This document shows positions 1-6,466 of a stretch of 11,216 nucleotides of DNA, piece by piece. Where the stretch lies: NCBI GenBank assembly GCA_031372705.1, contig JANMLV010000270.1, forward strand, positions 1 through 11,216, in the 5' to 3' direction. Below the pieces are notes generated by a model. The model was not told the origin of the DNA. It searched no databases and saw nothing but the letters and a program-made list of their open reading frames with translations. The stretch comes from UBA7236 sp031372705 (lineage in GTDB: Bacteria; Bacteroidota; Bacteroidia; Chitinophagales; BACL12). The translations under genes and the position numbers were made by a program. Within the stretch, counting starts at the first letter, position 1. Every line of letters begins with the position of its first letter.

Positions 1-69
1 TTATTTAAAGGGTTTTCGGGCTTAATTAGGATTAGAAATTCAGATGATGCCATGGCTGGATTTTGGAAA

Positions 70-399
70 TTAAAACAGTTCTAATTGTTGTGATGGTAGT
101 TGAACAGGTTCGGGTTTGCGGCCGAAGTAGACTTCCATCATCCCAAATTGCTTATCGGTAACGGTGAGTATGCCAATGTGTCCTCGTTCGGGCAATATTT
201 TTTTTACACGGGCAACGTGCACATCAGCGTTTTCACGGCTAGGACAATTTCTTATGTAAATGCTAAATTGGAACATGGAAAATCCGTCCTTCAGGATTTT
301 TTTCCTAAAGTCCGTATAGATTTTCCGCTGAACGGCTGTTTCCGTTGGCAGGTCGAAGAATACAAGTACCCACATAACTCTGTATTCGTTTAATCGCAA
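70..399 (-). CDS. cas2: Cas2, CRISPR adaptation subunit (type II-C)
   Basis: This 109-aa protein is the small subunit of the Cas1-Cas2 integrase that inserts new spacers at the CRISPR leader. It has the Cas2 ferredoxin-fold opening, with a first beta strand ending in the conserved Asp (WVLVFFDLPTET, D16). The segment GFSMFQFSIYIRNCPS and the tail motif GILTVTDKQFGMMEVYFG look like Cas2 proteins of Bacteroidota type II-C loci. The chosen start is a TTG two bases after the cas1 stop codon (TAA-CC-TTG). The first ATG would be residue 9 and would delete RLNEYR, a stretch I remember as conserved in close relatives, so the TTG start is preferred but not proven. It is the last gene of the cas9-cas1-cas2 set. 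No clear terminator is seen in the 69 bp between its stop and the window edge. Confidence 0.93.
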   Translation of the reverse strand: MRLNEYRVMWVLVFFDLPTETAVQRKIYTDFRKKILKDGFSMFQFSIYIRNCPSRENADVHVARVKKILPERGHIGILTVTDKQFGMMEVYFGRKPEPVQLPSQQLELF

Positions 400-401
400 G
401 G

Positions 402-1316
402 TTATTCGATTAGTTTAGGTAAATCTAATTTTCGTTTTTCACCGACATAGCATTTTACCAAACTATCTACGGTTCTTTGTATGGCATTCATAAATGGAGC
501 CCTTTCGCCGGCAATTAATACATCAACACTGGCAATGCTTATTAGCTTTGCCTTAATAGTTACCGTTAATGCTGATATATCTTCTTCTTGCTTAATTAAA
601 TCTAACACTAACCGGTCAGCAAATGGTCTGAATGGTTCCATTATATCATCAGCAAGGCAAAACGCATTGTACTTATTGCGATGGTGTATGCCCAATGCCG
701 GCAACAATCCTGCGCCAACTATGGCTCGAGCAACAATTGCCCGAATTATTGCATATGTATAATTCAAAACGTTATTTGGCGCATCGCCCTCTCGGCTGCG
801 TTTAAACTTTGTTATAAAATGGCTGAAGATTGAATTGAAATACCAAGCTGCCGCAATGCCTTCATGATTTTTACTATCACCACTTAAAACTTCATTGGCC
901 CAAATTTGTAATGGTTTAGCATTTATTCCTGAAAACTCCAATACTGATGCTTGATTTCGAATTTTGGCAACTATTGTTTGCTGCCAAAGTTGCTTTTTTA
1001 AGGGCTCGCTAACATTAAATTGAAGTTTATACCTTTCTGATACTAGTGTATTACCCTCAAATGGCAACATACATCCTTGTGGCATGTGCCGTTCGTCGCA
1101 TGTAATAATTATTGAGTTATTTGCCATTAACTTTTGGATAAGGACACTTGTAAGTGTAATTTGTGGATTGTCAATTATTATTACCCCTATATCTTCTATT
1201 GGTGCCGACTTTGAATCAGGTTTTACACCATCATTTTCAGGGTAATCTACTACTAGTTGCTCTAGATGCACTTTAAGTCTTACCGGGTTGCTAAAAAAAA
1301 GTGTGCGTTTTACCAT
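402..1316 (-). CDS. cas1: Cas1, CRISPR integrase (type II)
   Basis: This 304-aa protein is the catalytic subunit of the spacer-acquisition complex, a metal-dependent DNA integrase acting with Cas2. The N-terminal beta domain covers roughly residues 1-80. The alpha-helical catalytic domain carries the expected metal ligands: E152 in SGDSKNHEGIAAAWYF, H212 in LGIHHRNKYNAF, and D224/E227 in LADDIMEPFRP. These motifs and the length of about 300 aa fit the type II Cas1 subfamily. The ATG lies 9 bp after the cas9 stop, and the stop lies 2 bp before the cas2 start, so the three genes almost certainly share one transcript. All catalytic residues are present, so adaptation should be functional if an array exists. 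The assignment is firm. The precise subtype rests on the gene neighbourhood. Confidence 0.96.
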   Translation of the reverse strand: MVKRTLFFSNPVRLKVHLEQLVVDYPENDGVKPDSKSAPIEDIGVIIIDNPQITLTSVLIQKLMANNSIIITCDERHMPQGCMLPFEGNTLVSERYKLQFNVSEPLKKQLWQQTIVAKIRNQASVLEFSGINAKPLQIWANEVLSGDSKNHEGIAAAWYFNSIFSHFITKFKRSREGDAPNNVLNYTYAIIRAIVARAIVGAGLLPALGIHHRNKYNAFCLADDIMEPFRPFADRLVLDLIKQEEDISALTVTIKAKLISIASVDVLIAGERAPFMNAIQRTVDSLVKCYVGEKRKLDLPKLIE

Positions 1317-1325
1317 AGAGTGATA

Positions 1326-4300
1326 TTAATACACATGGGTAATTTCACCTAAATAATTTAATTTAACCTTTACCGGCAATTTACCCTCAATTGTTCTCAT
1401 TCGCTTATATTTATTAATCTGCCCTGCCTCTTGAGTGTCCTCTAATTTTGTTTCCAAATGATGTCGAAAAGTGTAATATTTTGTCCCAATTTTTTGGACA
1501 CGATATATATTGGGGCTTATTAAAGCATAATTCCGTTTATCTAAAAAATCGATTTCCTCTGGATCTAAGTCAAAAACAACCATTTCATTCAATTGGAGCG
1601 TCAAAATTAATTTGTGCCCATTTGGATGATGATGTTGAATAATTGGTGTGCCTTGTTTTTTTCGTTCTACAGCTTCCCAAAATGTCACAACTTCTTCAAT
1701 TCGTTTTCCGGTAGCGTCTTCATAAATAGCAATGTGGTGATTATTTCTTGTTACCACAAAATCAATATCCTCGCCATTTGTGTTTTTATGCAATGGAGTC
1801 AGTTTCTCGTAATTCACAAACAGTCTAACTGAGTTAATTGCTAGACCCTCTTTTTCATTTAGCCAAATTGGTTTATCAATTAGATTTCTAAATGCTTCTT
1901 TAGGATTGTTGTCATTCTCTGCAAGTCTAATCAAAACGGCTGCTTTTACTTTTGCATCAACAATATTTAGGGCATCAGCAGTTTTGAAGTCAGGTCCTAA
2001 AGTAGTTTTTACTACATAGCGATCACTAAAAATAGTAACTTCAGTTAATTTTTTTGTAAGTTCACTGTCAATCCAAATAGGATCTTTTTCTAGATTTTTA
2101 AAAGCTAATTTAGAATCATTATTAAATTTAGCTAAACGATTTTCAATGATTAATTTTATTTCTTCATCTACAATTTGTTCAACTTGAGTAAATTTTTGTG
2201 ATAGTTTCACTTTTTCATACTGCTTTACCTTCCCATATACAGTCTCTTTATGTAAGAAACCGCGGGGGGTAAAAGATATTTCACCGGTTATATTGTTTTT
2301 ATTTTTTGTGGCTACCTTTTTACCGGATTTGAAAGAAACTAAAACTTTTGATAATTCACTTTCAACCTCCTTGGTTGTATAAGGCTGCTCTGTTTTAATA
2401 TCAATTTTTTTAATATTGCCTAATACTAATTGATTGAGTTTATTTAATTGTTGAATATAACGTTGGCTTGTAGAAGCAATTACTAACGCATCAAGGGCAT
2501 GATGTCTATGGTCATCACGTTTTGACCAGCCCACAATTCTTTTTTTATGTTTATTTACTTCTTCAATAAATATTGTTTCGGTCTTACCAATCTTTTCATA
2601 TTTTTCGAAATTAAGATTTTGTAATACATCATCATATCCCCAAATATGACGTAAATAATCTGTAACCGAACCTGATGTTGAGTAAACATGTCGGCAAATT
2701 TGCTTTAGCAGGGTTATCGATTCTTTTGCAATATATTGCGTTTCTCTGAGTTGTCTGTTGATGAAATCTTCAGGGATTTTGTCGACAGGCATTAATAATT
2801 TATCTCGTTTCGAAAAGGATATTTTTTTTCTATTGTATAAATCTGTTACACGTTCGATATATGCATTAAAGTGTTCTTCGCCTTTAGATTTCATGTAATC
2901 ATATGCAGTCATGTTGCCTTTGCGCCTGTTTTCATCTGTTTCGCAAATTGTTTTGTTGAGAAATGAATCATCAAACAACCTTGAGCTAGGAATAATATGT
3001 TCAACATCTATAATTTCGCCACGCAGAAATGTTGACATGTCAATTTTTTTACCGGTATACAGAGATACCCATTCAACCTCTTCGCCCAATTTGTATTTTT
3101 CAATCAATTTTCTACTTACTTGATTGAAGCCAAATTCGGATTGGAGTTTGTCCGCAATCTTTTTATGCTCTGCATCTCGTTTGTTATTATTAAAATAAGT
3201 ATCCCTTCTTTTGTCAATGCCTTGTTTTAGTTCACGTGCTAATTCAATTCTAATTTCAACCGGTTTACCGTAGCCGGGGTTGTCAATAATCGAATTTATT
3301 AAATTCACCAATTGGTTTAATATTTTCTCTACAACTGGATTGCGTAAACTATTGCGAGGTATCAATTGTAGCCGGTCGGCTAAAACGCGCTGCTGAATTT
3401 CAAGTTTAGTTTCTGAATCAGAATGTTTGTAGCCGGCTTTAATGCATGCTTCTGCATAATTGTTACCTTGCATTAAATAAGGTAATATTTTTCTTATTGC
3501 GCGTGTACTCTTATTGCCAAATCCACCTTTTTTAAAATCGATCTTAGATAAATAATCGGCTTGGTTTTCAGTTAATTTGAAAGATTTTTGTATTTTTTTT
3601 GATGCATATTCAGGCTCAAGTGAATAAATGGTATGCCAAATATTAAAAAGGTCAGATTTTTCGAAATTACTATCAATCTGAAAGCGTTCAAATACTTCTC
3701 CCGTTTCTTTATTTATTTCATTTTGGATATTTGATGTAATGTTTAAATTTATTAGTGAATCATCTAAAATATTAGACTTATCCATTCGTTTTAGTAACTC
3801 AGTAATTGTCCTATTTCCTTCAATACCCTTTTCTACAATCATTAAATTTGGGAAGTAATCAGCTACGGGAATCAAATTCAACTTTTTTAACAATTGCGTG
3901 GCCGATATTTTCTCATGTACATTTAAATATTCAAACAATTCTTGTTTTTGTTCAATGGATATAGGAATTTGTATACCATACCTATCTTTGATGGAAATGT
4001 TATTTATTGATTCCCAAACTTTACAAATTTGAAAAAGTGGTGAAGACTTTGGTGCTACCTTGTAAAAGGGTTCAAATCTGCAATTGCTTACTAAATGCTT
4101 TTGCGATTTCAATGGACGCTGGTAATAAATAATACGGTCTCTAAGTTTGGTTTTGAGTTCCGTATTTAAAATTGGGTAAAACCGAGATTGTGTATCCCAT
4201 ATTTTATCAAATTCATTTATATATGCCTCCCTTGGAAAAATTAAATTCTTTAAACGTGCTTTTGACTGCTCTTGTAAAAGCGAATGTAAATATTGACCAA

Positions 4301-4805
4301 CTGTTATACCTCTATCTGTTAATATTTTTTTTCTTGATTCAATTAGTTCCAAATAATTACTCTGTTCAGTTTTGTTTTGTGTTTCACTTTCTTCTATTGG
4401 GCTTCCCTTGTATCCTCTTTTCTGGTTAAGATGCAGGAATATTCGGCCTAGTTCAACCAAGCTGATTTGTTCTGTAACAGCTTTATTACGCAGTGAGTAT
4501 AATTCTAGAGATGTAATTTTTAAAATTAAATCTGTTTGTGGCATCATATTATTTTCAACCAACAATTTTGATAGCAGATGCTTACGTAATTTATAGCGTT
4601 GATTATTCCTCCTCGAACTACGTTTTAATGTTCTATCTCGATTTTTAGATATCGCATTGCCTTTCGTAAATTCATCATTTTCGTTTGGTGAAAGTGGAAT
4701 TATGCGACTACCTAATCCTAATATTTTGTTTGCATTATTTTCAGATGAAATATATGCCCATCCGATTGAGGTTACGCCTAAGTCAAGGCCTAGAATTTTT
4801 GTCAT
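1326..4805 (-). CDS. cas9: Cas9, RNA-guided DNA endonuclease (type II-C)
   Basis: This 1159-aa protein is an effector nuclease that cuts double-stranded DNA guided by crRNA and tracrRNA. RuvC-I is at the N terminus (ILGLDLGVTSIGWA, D8). An Arg-rich bridge helix follows at about 55-80 (RDRTLKRSSRRNNQRYKLRK), then a recognition lobe to about 510. RuvC-II has E521 (EIRIELARE). The HNH domain at about 580-645 carries H603 and N626 (IIDVEHIIPSSRLFDDSF, ENRRKGN). RuvC-III has H769 and D772 (HRHHALDAL). The C-terminal PAM-interacting region contains NNHHIAIYEDATGKR and NYALISPNIYRVQK, resembling Bacteroidota Cas9s. The residue before the HNH His is Glu rather than the Asp of S. pyogenes Cas9. I recall Glu as usual in this clade. 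Two related segments at about 880-926 and 950-996 form an internal repeat. It is smaller than the 1368-aa S. pyogenes enzyme. The absence of csn2 and cas4 nearby supports II-C. All catalytic residues are intact. PAM preference cannot be read from the sequence. Confidence 0.97.
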   Translation of the reverse strand: MTKILGLDLGVTSIGWAYISSENNANKILGLGSRIIPLSPNENDEFTKGNAISKNRDRTLKRSSRRNNQRYKLRKHLLSKLLVENNMMPQTDLILKITSLELYSLRNKAVTEQISLVELGRIFLHLNQKRGYKGSPIEESETQNKTEQSNYLELIESRKKILTDRGITVGQYLHSLLQEQSKARLKNLIFPREAYINEFDKIWDTQSRFYPILNTELKTKLRDRIIYYQRPLKSQKHLVSNCRFEPFYKVAPKSSPLFQICKVWESINNISIKDRYGIQIPISIEQKQELFEYLNVHEKISATQLLKKLNLIPVADYFPNLMIVEKGIEGNRTITELLKRMDKSNILDDSLINLNITSNIQNEINKETGEVFERFQIDSNFEKSDLFNIWHTIYSLEPEYASKKIQKSFKLTENQADYLSKIDFKKGGFGNKSTRAIRKILPYLMQGNNYAEACIKAGYKHSDSETKLEIQQRVLADRLQLIPRNSLRNPVVEKILNQLVNLINSIIDNPGYGKPVEIRIELARELKQGIDKRRDTYFNNNKRDAEHKKIADKLQSEFGFNQVSRKLIEKYKLGEEVEWVSLYTGKKIDMSTFLRGEIIDVEHIIPSSRLFDDSFLNKTICETDENRRKGNMTAYDYMKSKGEEHFNAYIERVTDLYNRKKISFSKRDKLLMPVDKIPEDFINRQLRETQYIAKESITLLKQICRHVYSTSGSVTDYLRHIWGYDDVLQNLNFEKYEKIGKTETIFIEEVNKHKKRIVGWSKRDDHRHHALDALVIASTSQRYIQQLNKLNQLVLGNIKKIDIKTEQPYTTKEVESELSKVLVSFKSGKKVATKNKNNITGEISFTPRGFLHKETVYGKVKQYEKVKLSQKFTQVEQIVDEEIKLIIENRLAKFNNDSKLAFKNLEKDPIWIDSELTKKLTEVTIFSDRYVVKTTLGPDFKTADALNIVDAKVKAAVLIRLAENDNNPKEAFRNLIDKPIWLNEKEGLAINSVRLFVNYEKLTPLHKNTNGEDIDFVVTRNNHHIAIYEDATGKRIEEVVTFWEAVERKKQGTPIIQHHHPNGHKLILTLQLNEMVVFDLDPEEIDFLDKRNYALISPNIYRVQKIGTKYYTFRHHLETKLEDTQEAGQINKYKRMRTIEGKLPVKVKLNYLGEITHVY

Positions 4806-4819
4806 AGGAATGAATTTGT

Positions 4820-4849
4820 TTGCAAAATAGGAAAAAAGGTCTATTTTTA
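4820..4849 (+). promoter_or_regulatory. Predicted tracrRNA promoter (Bacteroidota type)
   Basis: TTG at 4820-4822 is followed by a 19-bp spacer and TATTTTTA at 4842-4849. This matches the Bacteroidota sigma consensus TTG-N19-TAnnTTTG except for the last base. Transcription would start near 4855-4857, just before the anti-repeat. The element shares its DNA with the oppositely oriented cas9 promoter. It is a prediction from motif and spacing only. Confidence 0.55.
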
Positions 4850-4852
4850 CAA
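4823..4852 (-). promoter_or_regulatory. Predicted cas9-cas1-cas2 promoter
   Basis: On the minus strand, TTG (complement of 4850-4852) is followed by 20 bp and TATTTTG (complement of 4823-4829), one base short of the TAnnTTTG consensus. The -7 element ends 17 bp before the cas9 ATG, giving a predicted leader of about 10 nt. No Shine-Dalgarno site is evident in the intervening ATTCATTCCT, which is common in this phylum. Confidence 0.5.
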
Positions 4853-4855
4853 CTT

Positions 4856-4933
4856 AACTCAATTTGAAGCAATTCACAATAAGGTTTTACCGTTGTGAAG
4901 ACATTAAGGCGGCCCACTGGGTCGTTTTTTTTT
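4856..4933 (+). ncRNA. tracrRNA (candidate), divergent from cas9
   Basis: tracrRNA pairs with the CRISPR repeat of the pre-crRNA and anchors the guide to Cas9. The likely anti-repeat is at 4863-4880 (TTTGAAGCAATTCACAAT). It is followed directly by AAGGTTTTACCGTTGTGAA at 4881-4899, which has the AAUAAGG...CCG arrangement of type II-C nexus segments (N. meningitidis tracrRNA also has AAUAAGG after its anti-repeat). The 3' end is a GC hairpin (CGGCCC-ACT-GGGTCG, 4910-4924) with nine T (4925-4933). A Bacteroidota-type promoter ends at 4849, so the 5' end is estimated at about 4856, giving an RNA of roughly 78 nt. The array itself is not in the window, so the anti-repeat cannot be checked against its repeat. 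Position, architecture and terminator together make the call strong. Confidence 0.85.
4906..4933 (+). terminator. Intrinsic terminator of the tracrRNA
   Basis: The core stem is CGGCCC (4910-4915), loop ACT, then GGGTCG (4919-4924), with one G-T pair. Weaker A-T and G-T pairs (4906-4909 with 4925-4928) can extend it to 10 bp. It is followed by an unbroken run of nine T, 4925-4933. It also forms the 3' stem-loop of the tracrRNA. Confidence 0.88.
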
Positions 4934-5148
4934 GTCACAAAAACATGGAATGTGGCGTTGGTAAACGTCGTGTCCTATTACTTAGCAAGGTATAATAAAA
5001 AATATTGTAGTATATATGGCATCTTTTGTCTTGTCACAAATATATAGCAAGTGAAATTTTGTCACTTTACCAATGTCACAGGACGTTCTCAAGAAAATGT
5101 TTTAATTATATCAGAAGTCAAATATGACTTACAGCTATGCATCCTAAC
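4934..5148. other. Convergent non-coding spacer with repeated TGTCAC words
   Basis: No open reading frame of note lies between the tracrRNA terminator and the 3' end of the lipoprotein gene. The sequence is AT-rich. It carries TGTCAC at 5032, 5060 and 5074, plus one overlapping the tracrRNA T-run at 4933. The copies at 4933 and 5032 share the longer word TTGTCACAAA. A perfect inverted repeat AAGTCA-AATA-TGACTT at 5115-5130 follows the lipoprotein stop on its strand, but no T-run follows it, so it is at best a weak terminator. A TATAAT at 4991-4996 drives no visible gene. Confidence 0.6.
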
Positions 5149-6225
5149 TCAATCACAATAAGGAAATCCAAAAGTTCCGCCATCAGGTGCAAAATTTAAA
5201 CCATTGGTTACTGAGCTGCATGCAATTGAATCTCGTGTTTGTATTGCAAGTGGATAAATTAATCCTTCTTTGTGATATCGACTTGATAAAATACCTAAGC
5301 CATTAGTTACATTGGTATAAGCATCAGTAATTTGACCTTCAGTAATGCCTAATGTAGCATTGTTATATTCGAAATAATTAAAGAGTTCAATTCCACCACC
5401 ATCAATAAAAAATTGAACAGAATCGGCAATGCGCACAAAAGTAAAATCATCAACCGGATCAAATTCCGATTTAATAAAATTGTAAAATGTTTCGCCGGAA
5501 ACATCATAAGAAACTATAATATTACCATCGGTAGATTCTGTTTCATAATTGCGTTCCATAACCCAATCTTTATATCCCGAAAAAGTATAATGGATGCTAT
5601 CACCTTCCGAAAAATAAATACCTTCACGATAATGAAAACGCATGGTTAAATCATAAATCTTGGCATCTTGAGCCGTTTTCCAACGCAATTGGAAAATATT
5701 TTGTGGCGATATGGCAACTGAAAAAGGAAATATTCCTGCATCATTGGGTTGAGTTGTAGAAAAGCTGTCAATCAATTGCGTTTCGGCAGTTACAATTTTA
5801 CCGGTTAATTCATTTTCTGCGACAAGCTTATAACTATGTTCATAATCTAAATCAGCAACAAAACGATATAGAATATTTGGCGATGCAGCAAAAATGCCGG
5901 GCTGTTTTTCAATGCCTAAAGTATCACCATCAACGCGCGTTAACGGATAAGTATTTACTAAACTTCCAAAGATATATTCTTCAATTTTTACCACCAGCTC
6001 ATCACCATAATAAATAGCATCCGGATCTGTAGCCAATGTTAAACCATCTACCTCATCGCTAAGGTAAGCGCGATTTATCCTGATATATTGCGTGTCCGTT
6101 GATGCATCTAACAACCCATAAACTACAGGTGTTTCAATAAAATCTGCATTAAGGTCGAAATCTGTTGAGCAACTGTTAGCACTTGCAGCAATAATAATTC
6201 CTGCTGCCACCATCCATTTATTCAT
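5149..6225 (-). CDS. Predicted outer-membrane-type lipoprotein, function unknown
   Basis: With the start at the ATG at 6225 this is a 358-aa protein. It begins MNKWMVAAGIIIAASANSC, a short positively charged start, a hydrophobic stretch and a lipobox-like ANSC with the lipid-carrying Cys at residue 19. The mature protein would therefore be anchored in the envelope. An ATG six codons upstream (6243) is in frame but lies upstream of a TACCTTTG promoter box, so it should not be in the transcript. The rest is rich in beta-strand-like stretches with no transmembrane helix. The early motif TPVVYGLLDASTDTQYIRINRAYL resembles hypothetical Bacteroidota lipoproteins I have seen, possibly near the DUF4249 type, but I cannot assign a family with confidence. 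It is transcribed divergently from dnaK and converges on the tracrRNA. There is no sign of a functional link to the CRISPR genes. Confidence 0.85.
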   Translation of the reverse strand: MNKWMVAAGIIIAASANSCSTDFDLNADFIETPVVYGLLDASTDTQYIRINRAYLSDEVDGLTLATDPDAIYYGDELVVKIEEYIFGSLVNTYPLTRVDGDTLGIEKQPGIFAASPNILYRFVADLDYEHSYKLVAENELTGKIVTAETQLIDSFSTTQPNDAGIFPFSVAISPQNIFQLRWKTAQDAKIYDLTMRFHYREGIYFSEGDSIHYTFSGYKDWVMERNYETESTDGNIIVSYDVSGETFYNFIKSEFDPVDDFTFVRIADSVQFFIDGGGIELFNYFEYNNATLGITEGQITDAYTNVTNGLGILSSRYHKEGLIYPLAIQTRDSIACSSVTNGLNFAPDGGTFGFPYCD

Positions 6226-6231
6226 AGCCTG

Positions 6232-6239
6232 CAAAGGTA
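6232..6239 (-). promoter_or_regulatory. Bacteroidota -7 box (TACCTTTG) of the lipoprotein gene
   Basis: The complement of 6232-6239 reads TACCTTTG, an exact match to TAnnTTTG. Only six bases (CAGGCT) separate it from the ATG at 6225. Transcription should begin at or within a few bases of that ATG, giving a leaderless or nearly leaderless mRNA. No convincing TTG is seen at the -33 position. Confidence 0.6.
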
Positions 6240-6383
6240 GCATTTTTGACCATTACATTGTAAGTACCGTGTAAAGATTGACATTCAACTGAAGATTGCA
6301 CCTCTGAATCTGTATTTTTTTCCGCTTTTGGGGGACTAAATTCCTGTTTAACGACAAAACAATGCTTGTAAAGATGAGAAATC

Positions 6384-6396
6384 TGACAGTGTGTCA
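6384..6396. promoter_or_regulatory. Palindrome TGACA-GTG-TGTCA upstream of dnaK
   Basis: This is a perfect inverted repeat with 5-bp arms and a 3-bp centre, 70 bp before the dnaK ATG and 15 bp before a TATAAT box. It is a candidate operator or activator site for stress control of dnaK. The CIRCE element bound by HrcA (TTAGCACTC-N9-GAGTGCTAA) is not present in this region. The regulator is unknown to me. I have an impression of similar TGACA-N3-TGTCA sites before other Bacteroidota chaperone genes, but this needs checking. Confidence 0.45.
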
Positions 6397-6411
6397 TAAA
6401 AAACGGCGTGG

Positions 6412-6417
6412 TATAAT
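6412..6417 (+). promoter_or_regulatory. Possible dnaK -10 box (TATAAT)
   Basis: TATAAT lies 49 bp upstream of the dnaK ATG and downstream of the TGACA palindrome. It has no well-spaced TTGACA partner, and no TAnnTTTG box is found in the leader. An alternative reading is a degenerate sigma-54 site: GG at 6405-6406 and TC ten bases further on, where GC would be expected. The true promoter is uncertain. Confidence 0.3.
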
Positions 6418-6466
6418 CATTGACAATTCACTATTGTAAAAACAGTAAACAAACAATCTTTATACA

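Noticed and set aside
1..69. Possible CRISPR repeat or a small reading frame (ATG at 53 on the minus strand, 17 codons open to the left edge) after cas2
   Set aside because: No match to the predicted repeat, no internal repeat, and too short a frame to judge. The window ends before anything can be confirmed.
100..393. Plus-strand open frame of 97 codons opposite cas2
   Set aside because: It is antisense to a clear Cas2 coding sequence and its translation has no recognisable motif.
4372..4596. Plus-strand open frames opposite the N-terminal part of cas9 (also 4172-4429, 2911-3123)
   Set aside because: They are shadows of an intact Cas9 frame, rich in hydrophobic residues from antisense reading of Lys/Asn codons, with no start context.
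4991..4996. TATAAT in the spacer after the tracrRNA
   Set aside because: No gene lies downstream on the plus strand, and TATAAT is not the usual promoter box in this phylum. It is likely chance in AT-rich DNA.
5115..5130. Inverted repeat AAGTCA-AATA-TGACTT as terminator of the lipoprotein gene
   Set aside because: It has a short AT-rich stem with no T-run after it on the minus strand, so it is mentioned only as a weak structure.
6241..6243. ATG at 6243 as start of the lipoprotein
   Set aside because: It lies upstream of the TACCTTTG promoter box, and the downstream ATG gives a standard lipoprotein signal peptide.
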